DNA of 64,000 nt. Origin: Pseudomonadota bacterium (GTDB lineage: Bacteria > Desulfobacterota > Desulfovibrionia > Desulfovibrionales > Desulfovibrionaceae). The notes below the pieces were generated by a model. The model was not told the origin of the DNA. It saw nothing but the letters and a program-made list of their open reading frames with translations, and did no database searches. The position numbers and the translations under genes are program-made. This document shows, piece after piece, positions 8,939 to 17,681 of this stretch (its first letter is position 1; each line of letters opens with the position of its first letter). The stretch spans positions 62,001 to 126,000 of the forward strand of contig JAEZYD010000051.1 of assembly GCA_023419375.1 (NCBI GenBank), given 5' to 3'.

Positions 8939-9889
8939 GTGCAAGCTGTAGACGCTGAAACATATCTCAAGGCCCTGCTTTCCGCGCCCCGGCCAGGGTC
9001 GGAGCAGGTTCTCGCTTTTTATGACCACCGGGTGGGGCATATCTGCACTGACCCGCGTCTTCTGCTGCTGCCTCTTGATGACCATATCTGCCATCGTGGC
9101 GACGGCCTTTTTGAAAGCATCAGTTTTCGCCAACGCACAATTTTCGGGCTGGATGCGCATCTGGCCCGTCTGGTGGACGGTGCTGCGGCCCTTTCCATCA
9201 CGCCGCCCTGCACCTGGGAGGCCCTGCGCCAGAGCATAATTGACGTGGCCCTTGCCGCAGGTGTGGACAATGGCGATCTGCGCGTTTTTCTGAGCCGCGG
9301 CCCCGGAGGATTCGGCATTTCGCCCGCCGAATGCCCACAGGCTGGCCTGTACATTGTGGCCCTCAAAAAGGCCCTGCCCACGGCGGCCTTCTACGAAAAA
9401 GGCCTCACAGCATTTGCCAGCGCCATTCCACCCAAGCAGGAATATCTGGCCCGCATCAAGAATACCAACTATCTGCCCAATGTGTTCATGGCCATGGAAG
9501 CCCGCCAGAAGGGCATGGACGTGGCCGTGACCTTTGACGAAAACGGCATCATGGGCGAGGCGGCCGTGGCCAACGTGGGCCTTGTGGACGAACAAGGCCG
9601 CCTGCTCTGCCCTGAAATCAGGCGCATCCTGCCCGGCACCACCCTGCTGGCCGCCATGGAAGTCGCCGCAGAACGCATGCCTGTCGTGCAGATGCCCATT
9701 CCCCGCGCAGCCATAGACAACGCCAGTGAAATGCTGCTGTTCACCAGCTCCACCCTTTGCGTGGGCATCACCCATTTTGACGGCAAGCCCGTGGGCCATG
9801 GCGCGCATGCTGGCAAGCCCGGCCCTGTGGCCCTCTGGCTCAAGGATGTTCTGTTGGACTATATGCTGAAAAAAGGCGCGCCCCTCTGA
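8939..9889 (+). CDS. Class IV aminotransferase (branched-chain aminotransferase / aminodeoxychorismate lyase family)
   Basis: 316 residues, a PLP fold-type IV enzyme. Landmarks: GDGLFESISFRQRTIFGLDAHLARL (the N-terminal substrate-side region), KNTNYLPNVFMAMEARQKGMDVAVTFDENGIMGEAAVANVGLV with the likely PLP lysine in IKNTNYL and the conserved glutamate in MGEAAVAN, and LPGTTLLAAME, the phosphate-binding turn. Family members act on branched-chain amino acids, D-amino acids or aminodeoxychorismate; I cannot choose among these. The GTG start 8939 is preferred because GGAGG at 8926-8930 is correctly placed; an in-frame TTG at 8924 overlaps that site. The stop overlaps the next start by one base, implying co-translation. 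Confidence 0.88.
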   Translation: MQAVDAETYLKALLSAPRPGSEQVLAFYDHRVGHICTDPRLLLLPLDDHICHRGDGLFESISFRQRTIFGLDAHLARLVDGAAALSITPPCTWEALRQSIIDVALAAGVDNGDLRVFLSRGPGGFGISPAECPQAGLYIVALKKALPTAAFYEKGLTAFASAIPPKQEYLARIKNTNYLPNVFMAMEARQKGMDVAVTFDENGIMGEAAVANVGLVDEQGRLLCPEIRRILPGTTLLAAMEVAAERMPVVQMPIPRAAIDNASEMLLFTSSTLCVGITHFDGKPVGHGAHAGKPGPVALWLKDVLLDYMLKKGAPL

Positions 9890-11130
9890 TGCGTGTTCTG
9901 CTTATTGCCCTGCAACAGACCACTGACGGCCCCGCCTCACCCGAAGAGCAACGCCACTGGACAGAACAGGGCGCGCCCATGCGCCTTGCCCGGCTGGAAG
10001 AAGACCACGCGCTGGCCCTGGCCTGCGCCATGCGTGACGGCGGCAGACTGGCCCCCATGCTGCTGTGCCAGAAGAATTCGCGCCTGCACCGCCGCGCCGC
10101 CGCACTGAACCTGCCCAGACTCACGGCAGGCGGGCCAATGGATTTCATGCGCCTGTGGCTCTGGCAACGCAAGCACAAGCACCTTTTGGTGCAGACTTTT
10201 GGCGAAAGCGGCATGCCCCTTGGCCGCCGGGTGCTGACCATGCGTCCCCCGGCCTCCACCCTTTTGAGCCATGCATTCCTGCTGCGCGCGCCGCGCCCGG
10301 AAGTCTGCTTTGGCAAGGGAATGCTGGCAGCCCACAAAATACTCTGCGGCTCCAGCTATGTGCGCGACCGCATCGCCAAAGCCAGCGGCATCACCGATGG
10401 CAAAACGCCCTGGCGCGGCCCCAAAAACCGCGCGCTGCCCCTGACGGACGACACGCTCACGCTGGCAGCGCCGGGCATGAGCCTTGAAGGTTTTGAGCCT
10501 GCGCCCGAATGGCCCGCAGAACCAGCAGAGGGTCAGCGTTTTGTTTTTTGCATGGGCGATGCCCTCACGCCCCGCTCGGGCGCGCATATTGTCATCCGGG
10601 CCATGGCCGCCATCTGGCAGCGCCGCGATTTGCCCGCATGGGAAGTACACGCCGCCGGGGGTGGGCCCCGCTTTCAGGAAATACTGGACGAGGCGGAATC
10701 ACTGGGTGTGCAGTCGCGCTTGTGCCTGCTCAACGAGCAAAGTCTGCCCCACCTGCTGCGCACCTGCCATGCATGGATAGCACCCGGCTCCGCGCCGGAC
10801 GAACTGCCGGAAACACTCGGGGCAGGGCTGGCGGCCCAGACGCCCGTCATCTGCGGGCAGAGCGCCCTGCACGAGCAGCGGCTTGCCGCCGCCCCCGATG
10901 CCGCCTGCATGTTTGAAGAAAACAATCCGCAGTCACTGGCCGAATGCATGATAAACGTCATGACCGACGCCGTTCAGCGCCGCCGTATTGTGGAAGCGGG
11001 CAACGCATTGCGGCCCGATCTGAGCCATGAATCCTTTGCCCTTGCAACCTGCACCCGGCACGAAAGCTGGTGCAGCCAGCTTGGCTGGCTTGAGAAAAAC
11101 AGCCAGCCGCAAGCCCCAGTGCAGTCATAA
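9889..11130 (+). CDS. Glycosyltransferase family 4-like protein
   Basis: 413 residues. The C-terminal half resembles a GT-B glycosyltransferase: FCMGDALTPRSGAHIVIRAMAAIW, WEVHAAGGGPRFQEILDEAESLG, LCLLNEQSLPHLLRTCHAWIAPG and the donor-site-like DELPETLGAGLAAQTPVICG. The N-terminal half is less conserved. It starts at ATG 9889 within the stop of the aminotransferase gene, so translation is coupled. The sugar and acceptor are unknown, though a role in envelope polysaccharide or lipopolysaccharide is usual for the family. No transmembrane segment is seen. Confidence 0.75.
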   Translation: MRVLLIALQQTTDGPASPEEQRHWTEQGAPMRLARLEEDHALALACAMRDGGRLAPMLLCQKNSRLHRRAAALNLPRLTAGGPMDFMRLWLWQRKHKHLLVQTFGESGMPLGRRVLTMRPPASTLLSHAFLLRAPRPEVCFGKGMLAAHKILCGSSYVRDRIAKASGITDGKTPWRGPKNRALPLTDDTLTLAAPGMSLEGFEPAPEWPAEPAEGQRFVFCMGDALTPRSGAHIVIRAMAAIWQRRDLPAWEVHAAGGGPRFQEILDEAESLGVQSRLCLLNEQSLPHLLRTCHAWIAPGSAPDELPETLGAGLAAQTPVICGQSALHEQRLAAAPDAACMFEENNPQSLAECMINVMTDAVQRRRIVEAGNALRPDLSHESFALATCTRHESWCSQLGWLEKNSQPQAPVQS

Positions 11131-11221
11131 AACAACCAGCTATCATCAGCGCGCCCTGCGCCAGTGGCAGCAGCATGCCGCCTGAACGTGGGACAATACC
11201 GCAAACACATACAGGAACCGT

Positions 11222-12130
11222 ATGAAATGTAAAATCTGCAAAGCTGAAGCCGTGGTGGCTCTGCGCAGCCACAACGCCGCCTTTTGCCCCGACTGTTACA
11301 AGGATTTTTTTGCCCGTCAGGTGGAGCGCGGCATTGAAGGCCAAAAGCTGTTCACCCGCGATGAACGGGTGCTGGTGGCCCTTTCTGGCGGCAAGGATTC
11401 GCTGGCGCTTATGCTTGAGCTCTCCCGCCAGGGCTACAACGTAACCGGCCTGCACATTGATCTGGACATTCCGGTTTCTTCCGCCGCGGCGCGCGGCGTG
11501 GTCGAACGCTTCTGCGCCAAGCACGGCCTCAAGCTGATGGTCAAGGAAATGGCCGCAGAAGGCCTGTCCATCCCGCTGGTCAAGGAAAGGCTGCACCGCC
11601 CCATCTGCTCGGCCTGCGGCAAGATCAAACGCCATTTCTTCAACAAGGTTGCCCTGGACGAAGGCTTTGACGCCCTCGCCACCGGGCACAACCTGGACGA
11701 TGAAGTGGCCCGTCTTTTCAGCAACACCCTGCGCTGGGATACTTCGTATCTTTCAGATCAGGGGCCGCGGCTGGAGAGCGAACACGGCTTTTCGCGCAAG
11801 GTTAAGCCCCTGTGGCGGCTTTCGGAATTTGAAACGGCCAACTACGCCTTTCTTATGGGCATAGAAAACCACTACGCCCCCTGCCCGTATAGCCCCGGCG
11901 CGAGCTTCACCACGCTCAAGGGGTTGATGCAGAACCTCGAGGCCGCCATGCCGGGCCGCAAGCTGGATTTCTATCAGGGTTTTCTTTCGCGCGGGCGGCC
12001 CGTCTTTGCCCGCCGCGAGGCGGAGGAAGGCCTGGAGCTGGCCCCGTGTACGGAATGCGGCTACCCCACATCTTCCGGCGACCGTTGCGGCGTATGCCGC
12101 ATCCGCTCCGCCCTGCTTGACGAGGGCTAG
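11222..12130 (+). CDS. TtuA/Ncs6-type tRNA 2-thiolation PP-loop protein (TIGR00269-like)
   Basis: 302 residues. The PP-loop SGGKDSLAL (about 55-63) binds ATP for adenylating tRNA uridine. The protein begins with a zinc-binding set (CKICKAEAV...CPDC) and ends with another (CTECGYPTSSGDRCGVC). Between them lie a CSACG pair and CPYS, cysteines placed as in TtuA-type enzymes that hold a [4Fe-4S] cluster. ATGHNLDDEVARLFSN is the family's second ATP-site motif. By family it should thiolate a tRNA uridine; position 54 or 34 cannot be decided. It ends at a shared terminator. Confidence 0.88.
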   Translation: MKCKICKAEAVVALRSHNAAFCPDCYKDFFARQVERGIEGQKLFTRDERVLVALSGGKDSLALMLELSRQGYNVTGLHIDLDIPVSSAAARGVVERFCAKHGLKLMVKEMAAEGLSIPLVKERLHRPICSACGKIKRHFFNKVALDEGFDALATGHNLDDEVARLFSNTLRWDTSYLSDQGPRLESEHGFSRKVKPLWRLSEFETANYAFLMGIENHYAPCPYSPGASFTTLKGLMQNLEAAMPGRKLDFYQGFLSRGRPVFARREAEEGLELAPCTECGYPTSSGDRCGVCRIRSALLDEG

Positions 12131-12147
12131 AAGGACATCACTTTTGC

Positions 12148-12181
12148 GCAAAACGGCCCGGCATCTGCCGGGCCGTTTTGC
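12148..12181. terminator. Bidirectional intrinsic terminator
   Basis: A perfect 16-bp stem (12148-12163 with 12166-12181) with a very short loop and A/T-rich outer ends. It separates the tRNA thiolase gene (+) from fabF (-), which converge. Confidence 0.85.
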
Positions 12182-12195
12182 ATGTTTACTACCGT

Positions 12196-13428
12196 CTATT
12201 CTTCATATTTTCTGAAGACGAGCGAGGCGTTATGCCCCCCAAAACCAAAAGAATTGGAGAGCGCATAACAGGTGGATGTCTGCTCCGCCTGGTTGCAGAC
12301 GTGCGGGATATCGCACGCTTCATCAGGAGAATCCAGGTTTATTGTCGGCGGCAACAGACCATGCCGCAAAGCCTCAAGAGTAATGATGGCTTCTATGCCG
12401 CCAGCCGCCCCAAACAGATGCCCTGTCATGGACTTTGTGGCGCTGACCTTGAGCGTTTTCAAACTGTCGCCAAAAACGCTCCTGATTGCTGCGGCTTCAG
12501 ATCGGTCGCCTTCTTTTGTTCCTGTGGCATGAGCATTGATGTAGCCAATTTCGGCCACAGGAACGCCGGACTGTTTGATGGCGATTTCCATGGCCCGCGC
12601 TCCGCCCTGAAAGTCTGGCGAGGTGATATGCCCCGCATCGCACGTTGCACCGTATCCAACCACCTCGCCAAGGATTGTCGCCTTACGGCGGCGGGCATGT
12701 TCCTCTTCCTCCAGCAGCAGCACAGCTGCGCCCTCAGCCATGACAAAGCCGTCACGCCCGCTGTCAAAAGGACGGCTGGCCTGCTCCGGGGCATCGTTGC
12801 GGGTTGAAAGAGCCTTCATGCTGGAAAAACCCGCCAGCAAGAAGGGCTGAATGCCTGCATCGCTCCCGCCTGCCAGCATGACATCCGCCTGCCCGTGGGC
12901 AATGCTCAAAAATGCTTCGCCGATGGCATTGTTGGCAGTGGCGCAAGCGGACACAGGCGCATAGTTCGCCCCTTTGAAGCCCGTCCTGATGGCGATCACG
13001 CCCGAAGCCATGTTGACGATCATCATGGGAATCATGAAAGGCGAAACCCGGCGTGCGCCCTTGTTCAGAAAGGCTTCATGATTTTTCATGATCGTTTCTA
13101 TGCCGCCAATGCCAGACCCCACATAAACCCCGGCGCGCTCCGGATCCCAATCGGCACTTTCCAGGCCGGACATCTCCACCGCCTGCAGTGAGGCTGCAAC
13201 GGCAAACTGAATATATTTGTCGTATTTTTTTGCATCCTTTGCACAAAAATACGTTTCCGCCGAAAAATCGTCCACCTTCCCGGCGATCCTCACCGGGGAT
13301 TCAGCAAACGCAGAGTCGTCCATATACCTGATGCCGGATTTTCCGGAACTGATGTTCTTCCACATGGTTTCAGGGTCGTTTCCTGAAGAAGATATAACTC
13401 CAAAGCCTGTTACAACTACTTTACGCAT
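12196..13428 (-). CDS. fabF: Beta-ketoacyl-ACP synthase II
   Basis: 410 residues of thiolase fold that condense acyl-ACP with malonyl-ACP in fatty-acid elongation. The catalytic triad is visible: cysteine in VSACATANNAIGEA, histidine in NAHATGT, and histidine in SMTGHLFGAAG. GSGIGG and SNSFGFGGHNA are also family marks. It is not beside acpP or fabD/G, so it may be an additional, regulated copy. A marR gene lies directly upstream on the same strand and both promoters carry the same palindrome. A related ketosynthase of secondary metabolism cannot be excluded, but no partner chain-length factor is present. Confidence 0.9.
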   Translation of the reverse strand: MRKVVVTGFGVISSSGNDPETMWKNISSGKSGIRYMDDSAFAESPVRIAGKVDDFSAETYFCAKDAKKYDKYIQFAVAASLQAVEMSGLESADWDPERAGVYVGSGIGGIETIMKNHEAFLNKGARRVSPFMIPMMIVNMASGVIAIRTGFKGANYAPVSACATANNAIGEAFLSIAHGQADVMLAGGSDAGIQPFLLAGFSSMKALSTRNDAPEQASRPFDSGRDGFVMAEGAAVLLLEEEEHARRRKATILGEVVGYGATCDAGHITSPDFQGGARAMEIAIKQSGVPVAEIGYINAHATGTKEGDRSEAAAIRSVFGDSLKTLKVSATKSMTGHLFGAAGGIEAIITLEALRHGLLPPTINLDSPDEACDIPHVCNQAEQTSTCYALSNSFGFGGHNASLVFRKYEE

Positions 13429-13453
13429 GGCGTCTCCTGGCCTGTTACTTTAT

Positions 13454-13476
13454 ATGTATATACATGAATATAGCTG
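13454..13476 (-). promoter_or_regulatory. fabF promoter with 12-bp palindromic operator
   Basis: The perfect palindrome ATGTATATACAT spans 13454-13465, 26 bp upstream of the fabF start. On the minus strand it overlaps a likely -10 element (TACATA), with a TTGTAC -35 about 17 bp further up. The identical palindrome occurs at the adjacent marR promoter, so it is probably the MarR operator. Confidence 0.6.
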
Positions 13477-13513
13477 TACAAAGCCCATAAACTCGCAAAA
13501 ATTGCAGTATGCG

Positions 13514-13942
13514 CTAGGCGCTGTCTTTTTCTGCAATACGGGAAACCTTGAGCATCAGTCGCAGCAACTCCTGGACATCATCGTCCCCCAATCCTGAAAT
13601 CATAAGCTGCTGCGCCTCTTCCCATTGCGGGTGGGCTTCTTTGAGGCTGTCTGCACCAAGGGCCGTCAACTGCATGATCTTTTTGCGGGAATCCGCCGGG
13701 CCTGGGGCACTCGCAACAAGCCCCATTTTTTCCAGCTTTTCCACATTTCTGGTCACGGTTGTCTGGTCAATGCCCAAGACCCGGCCAATCTCCGTTATCG
13801 AAGGCTCCTCCAGACCAGCAATAGCCCGCAGCAAACCATACTGGGTCATGCGCATTCCCTTGCGCGCCAGGTATTTGCTGTAAAGCTGATTGAGTTGCCG
13901 ATCCGCCTTTCGGATTTGGAGAAAAAGACAAGGCAGTTGCAT
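13514..13942 (-). CDS. MarR family transcriptional regulator
   Basis: 142 residues with a winged helix-turn-helix: GMRMTQYGLLRAIAGLEEPSITEIGRVLGIDQTTVTRNVEKLEKMGLVASAPGPADSRKKIMQLT in overlapping segments shows the recognition helix (QTTVTRNVEKLEKMG) and the DSRKK wing typical of MarR. Long helices at both ends would form the dimer. It lies 85 bp upstream of fabF on the same strand and divergently from feoB. The shared operator suggests it controls itself and fabF. The effector is unknown; fatty acids or acyl-CoA would be a reasonable guess from context. Confidence 0.9.
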   Translation of the reverse strand: MQLPCLFLQIRKADRQLNQLYSKYLARKGMRMTQYGLLRAIAGLEEPSITEIGRVLGIDQTTVTRNVEKLEKMGLVASAPGPADSRKKIMQLTALGADSLKEAHPQWEEAQQLMISGLGDDDVQELLRLMLKVSRIAEKDSA

Positions 13943-13959
13943 GGGTGCTCCGCATTTTC

Positions 13960-13999
13960 ATGTATATACATATATTATTCGATCCCCGGCGCATGTCAA
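13960..13999 (-). promoter_or_regulatory. marR promoter with palindromic operator
   Basis: On the minus strand TTGACA (13994-13999) is followed after 16 bp by TAATAT, and the palindrome ATGTATATACAT (13960-13971) covers the expected start of transcription, 18 bp before the marR start codon. The same 12 bases occur at 13454-13465 before fabF, which supports autoregulation. Confidence 0.65.
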
Positions 14000-14013
14000 T
14001 ACCGGGGAGGCGC

Positions 14014-14046
14014 TTGACTTCACCATGATTTGAAAATAGATTTCAA
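14014..14046 (+). promoter_or_regulatory. feoB promoter with Fur-like box
   Basis: TTGACT (14014-14019) and TAGATT (14037-14042) are 17 bp apart. An inverted repeat TTGAAA-ATAGA-TTTCAA (14030-14046) overlaps the -10, as an iron-dependent Fur repressor site would. The half-site TTGAAAAT also occurs before feoA. The Fur assignment is inference from gene function and symmetry. Confidence 0.55.
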
Positions 14047-14105
14047 TTCCATTCAAATTGAGCCACCCCGGCTGTCCCGGTGCGGCGATGACAGGAGCGC
14101 ACAGC

Positions 14106-16418
14106 ATGCCGGAATCCTTTTCCGCAGCCGTCGGGGTGCGTGGAGGCAATGCCCGCACGCTCATCGGCGGCCTGGCCTATTCCCTGCGGCTCGCCATTGC
14201 GGGCAATCCCAACTGCGGCAAGACCACTGTTTTCAATGCCCTCACAGGTGCGCACCAGCATGTGGGCAACTACAGCGGCGTGACCGTTGAAAAAAAAGAG
14301 GGCTTTATCCGTCACGAAGGGCAGGAGATCATCCTTGTGGATCTGCCCGGCGCGTATTCGCTTTCCGCCTATTCACAGGAAGAGGTGGTGGCCCGCAATG
14401 TGCTGCTTGGCGGCGCGGTGCAGGCGGTCATCAACGTTGTGGATGCGGGCATTCTGGAGCGCGGGCTGCTGCTTACGGCCCAGTTGCGCGAGATGGGGCT
14501 GCCCGTGGTCATTGCCTGCAACATGATGGACGAGGCGCGGGCGGCTGGCATCAGCATTGATTTTTTGCGACTGTCGGAACTCATGGGGGCCGTCGCCGTG
14601 CCCACGGTCGGCACCTCCGGCAATGGCCTGCGCGAGGCCCTTTCCGCAGCGCGCCAGGCTGCCCTTGATGCAGAAAACAGCAGTCGGCAAGCTGCCATTC
14701 CCACAGATCAACCCACCGAAGTCTACGGTTCAGCCCTGCGCATAAGCTATGGCCCCCTGCTCGACCCCATACTGGAAACCATGGAAAAACGCATTGGTGC
14801 AAGCCAGGGCATGGCATCCTCGCCCTATGCCCACTGCGCCCCGCGCTGGCTGGCCCTGTGCCTGCTACAGGATGATGTGGAAGCCGGGGCGGCCTTGCAG
14901 GCGGCGGATGCAGACCTTGCCGCAGACATGGCCCAGGTCTGCCGCTTTGTGCAGGACGAACTGAGCAGTATTGGCCGCGATGCGGAAGGCCTGATCGCAG
15001 ACGGGCACAGCGCCTTTGTGCGCATGATTGCCGCCGCCTGCGTTGTTAAAACCGGCGAGCGCCACCGCCTCAGCCTCTCGGACAGGCTCGACCGCGTACT
15101 GGCCCATGCCGTGTGGGGCGCGCTGATCATGCTCGGCGTGCTCTACGCCATGTTTCAGATCACCATTGTTTTAGGCTCCTACCCGCAGGGCTGGCTGGAG
15201 GGCGCGTTCAGCGCGCTGGCTGGCGCGGTGCGGGGCACACTGCCAGAAGGTCTGCTCTCCTCCCTGCTGGTGGACGGCGTGATCGCGGGCGTTGGCGGGG
15301 TGCTGAGTTTTGTGCCTCTGGTGCTCATCATGTTTGCGCTCATCGCCTTTGTGGAAGACAGCGGCTACATCGCGCGCATGGCCTATATTGCCGACCGCGT
15401 GTTCCAGTTTTTCGGCCTGCACGGTGCATCGGTGATGCCCTATATCATTTCCGGCGGCATTGCAGGGGGCTGCGCCATCCCCGGCGTCATGGCTACCCGC
15501 ACCATGCGCAGCCCCAAGGAAAAGCTGGCCACCATGCTCACTCTGCCCTACATGGCCTGCGGGGCCAAACTGCCCGTGTATCTGCTGCTGGTGGGCACGT
15601 TTTTTCCGCACAATGCCGCCAACATGATGTTTGCCATCATCATGCTCTCGTGGGTGCTGGCCTTTTGCGTGGCTCTGCTGCTGCGCAGAACCGTCTTGCG
15701 CGGCGAAGCAACGCCCCTGGTCATGGAAATGCCGCCCTACCGCATGCCCACAGTGCGCGGCATCTGCATCCATTGCTGGGAGCGCACCTGGATGTACCTC
15801 AAAAAGGCGGGCACCGTGCTTGTGCCGCTGTCCATGCTGATCTGGGCGGCCATGACCTTTCCGGCTCTTGATCCGCAAACGGCCCTGCCCTTTGAAAACG
15901 AAATCGCCCGCCTGAACGCCGGGCTTGAACGCGAAGACCTGCCTGCGGAAGCGCGCGCCAGTCAGGAAGAAGCCCTTGCAAAAGTTCAGGAAGAGCTGGA
16001 CGCCGAGCGCCTGCGGCACACCCTTGCCGGAAGCCTTGGCACATGGCTTGAAGGCGCAACGACCTACGCGGGATTCAGCTGGCGCACCGATGTGGCCCTT
16101 ATCGGCGGCATTGCCGCCAAGGAGGCCATCATTTCCACACTGGGCACGGCCTACGCCCTTGGGGAGCAAGACCCCGAAGACCCGGCCTCTCTGGCGGAAC
16201 TGCTGCGCGCCGACCCCACATGGAATCAGGGCACGGCGCTGGCGCTGCTTGTTTTTGTCATGCTGTACGCCCCCTGCTTTGTCACTCTGGTTGTCATCCG
16301 GCAGGAGTCGGGAAGCTGGAAGTGGGTGGCATTCAGCATTGCCTTCAATACGCTGCTGGCCTTTGGCATGGCCGTGGGCGTGTATCAGACGTACCGCTTT
16401 TTCTGGATGGACGCATGA
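14106..16418 (+). CDS. feoB: Ferrous iron transport protein B
   Basis: 770 residues. An N-terminal G-protein domain (GNPNCGKTTVFNALTG as G1, DLPGAYSLS as G3, NMMD as G4) is followed by a helical spacer and a membrane domain with about eight to ten helices and two Gate segments (FVEDSGYIARMAYIAD and the later TDVALIGGIAAKEAIISTLGTAYA). FeoB imports Fe(II) across the inner membrane. ATG 14106 is chosen because AGGAG (14093-14097) lies 8 bases before it; in-frame TTG 14058 and ATG 14088 lack this. The gene overlaps the following diguanylate cyclase by 4 bases. FeoA is encoded separately, on the other strand. Confidence 0.94.
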   Translation: MPESFSAAVGVRGGNARTLIGGLAYSLRLAIAGNPNCGKTTVFNALTGAHQHVGNYSGVTVEKKEGFIRHEGQEIILVDLPGAYSLSAYSQEEVVARNVLLGGAVQAVINVVDAGILERGLLLTAQLREMGLPVVIACNMMDEARAAGISIDFLRLSELMGAVAVPTVGTSGNGLREALSAARQAALDAENSSRQAAIPTDQPTEVYGSALRISYGPLLDPILETMEKRIGASQGMASSPYAHCAPRWLALCLLQDDVEAGAALQAADADLAADMAQVCRFVQDELSSIGRDAEGLIADGHSAFVRMIAAACVVKTGERHRLSLSDRLDRVLAHAVWGALIMLGVLYAMFQITIVLGSYPQGWLEGAFSALAGAVRGTLPEGLLSSLLVDGVIAGVGGVLSFVPLVLIMFALIAFVEDSGYIARMAYIADRVFQFFGLHGASVMPYIISGGIAGGCAIPGVMATRTMRSPKEKLATMLTLPYMACGAKLPVYLLLVGTFFPHNAANMMFAIIMLSWVLAFCVALLLRRTVLRGEATPLVMEMPPYRMPTVRGICIHCWERTWMYLKKAGTVLVPLSMLIWAAMTFPALDPQTALPFENEIARLNAGLEREDLPAEARASQEEALAKVQEELDAERLRHTLAGSLGTWLEGATTYAGFSWRTDVALIGGIAAKEAIISTLGTAYALGEQDPEDPASLAELLRADPTWNQGTALALLVFVMLYAPCFVTLVVIRQESGSWKWVAFSIAFNTLLAFGMAVGVYQTYRFFWMDA

Positions 16419-17599
16419 TGATCAAACGTACTGGAAGCGCACCCGGCATGGGCATACGCGCATATATTGCCTTGGGGCTGACGGTGATGACTCTGCTTTT
16501 TACCGCCAGTTTTTTCTATTTTATGAGCATGGCGCGCGAGGTCAGCGTGTCCGGCACCCGAACCTACGGGCTTTTCATGACCCTGGCCGAAAGCGACAAA
16601 CTGGCCGACAACCGCAACATGGCACGCCTTCGAGGCGCAGAATCCGTGCTTGCCGCCTTGCCTGCACTGGCCGCAAAACAGACGGATCCGGCGGCCAGTG
16701 CCGCGCTGGCGGAGCTTTCCGCCGCCATAGCGGAACTGACGGGCACCCAGCCCGTAACAGACGAAATGCTGCTGCAACTGCGCCGCACGGCCACCCTCGC
16801 GCACGAATTTGAAAACCGCCTGCTCATGGGATTTCTGCTGCTGGGCGCAGGGCTGGCCCTGCTCTTTGGCCTGCTGCGCCTGCATCTTGCGCGCCCGCTG
16901 CAAAGCATCATGGTCTTTCTCAACCAGCTGGGCACAGGTTCTGCCAGCCAGCCACCCAAGCACAGTTTTATCACCGAGCTGCGCAACATATCGGCGGCGC
17001 TTGAAAATCTTGGCACCTACCTGTCGCTTGCCACCGTGCGCTCGCAAAAACTGGCCTCCGAGCACGACCACTTTCAGAAAATGTCGCTGGTGGACGGCCT
17101 CACCGGCGTGGGCAACCGCCGCGCCTTTGACGATAAACTGCGCTCCTTGTGGCTTCATGCCCTGCAACAGGGCAAGCCGCTGGCGCTTATCATGCTGGAT
17201 GTGGATACCTTTAAACGCTACAATGATAGCCTTGGCCATCAGGCCGGGGACGATTGCCTGCGCCGCATTGCCGCCGCCATGAGCCGTGCGGCGCGCTCCA
17301 CGGATGTTTGCGCGCGCTACGGCGGGGAGGAGTTTGCCCTGCTGCTGCCGGGCGCGGACGCCGCAACGGCGCAGGCCGTGGCCGCCCGCGTGCATGCTGA
17401 GGTGGCGCGGGAGCAGTTGCCCCACCCCAGTTCGCCAGTGGGCGACATGGTGACTGTCAGCCTTGGAGTGAGCAGCCTCACGCCGCAGGAAGAGCAGAAA
17501 GAAGAAAGCCAGATGCTTGTGCGGCAGACAGATTCCGCCCTGTATGCAGCCAAGGCGGCGGGCCGCAACCGCACCTGCGTCTATGGGCAGGCTTCATGA
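16415..17599 (+). CDS. Membrane diguanylate cyclase (GGDEF) coupled to feoB
   Basis: 394 residues. Two membrane helices (about 15-38 and 136-158) bracket a periplasmic helical segment of roughly 95 residues, followed by a short HAMP-like linker and a GGDEF domain. The catalytic YGGEEF is at about 303-308 and an RSTD I-site precedes it, so the enzyme should be active and product-inhibited. The start ATG overlaps the feoB stop (ATGA, 16415-16418), so it is probably translated with feoB and shares iron-regulated expression. The signal sensed by the periplasmic part is unknown. Confidence 0.88.
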   Translation: MMIKRTGSAPGMGIRAYIALGLTVMTLLFTASFFYFMSMAREVSVSGTRTYGLFMTLAESDKLADNRNMARLRGAESVLAALPALAAKQTDPAASAALAELSAAIAELTGTQPVTDEMLLQLRRTATLAHEFENRLLMGFLLLGAGLALLFGLLRLHLARPLQSIMVFLNQLGTGSASQPPKHSFITELRNISAALENLGTYLSLATVRSQKLASEHDHFQKMSLVDGLTGVGNRRAFDDKLRSLWLHALQQGKPLALIMLDVDTFKRYNDSLGHQAGDDCLRRIAAAMSRAARSTDVCARYGGEEFALLLPGADAATAQAVAARVHAEVAREQLPHPSSPVGDMVTVSLGVSSLTPQEEQKEESQMLVRQTDSALYAAKAAGRNRTCVYGQAS

Positions 17600-17681
17600 C
17601 TGTTTTGGAGCTGGGGTTGTTCCATCTTTCTTGGCCCCATAAAAATCAAACGCTATTGAAACCGAACATCTGCCTATCAGC

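Noticed and set aside
7666..8970. A 434-codon minus-strand frame over asd
   Set aside because: Antisense shadow of a well-recognised asd gene; no motif or ribosome site.
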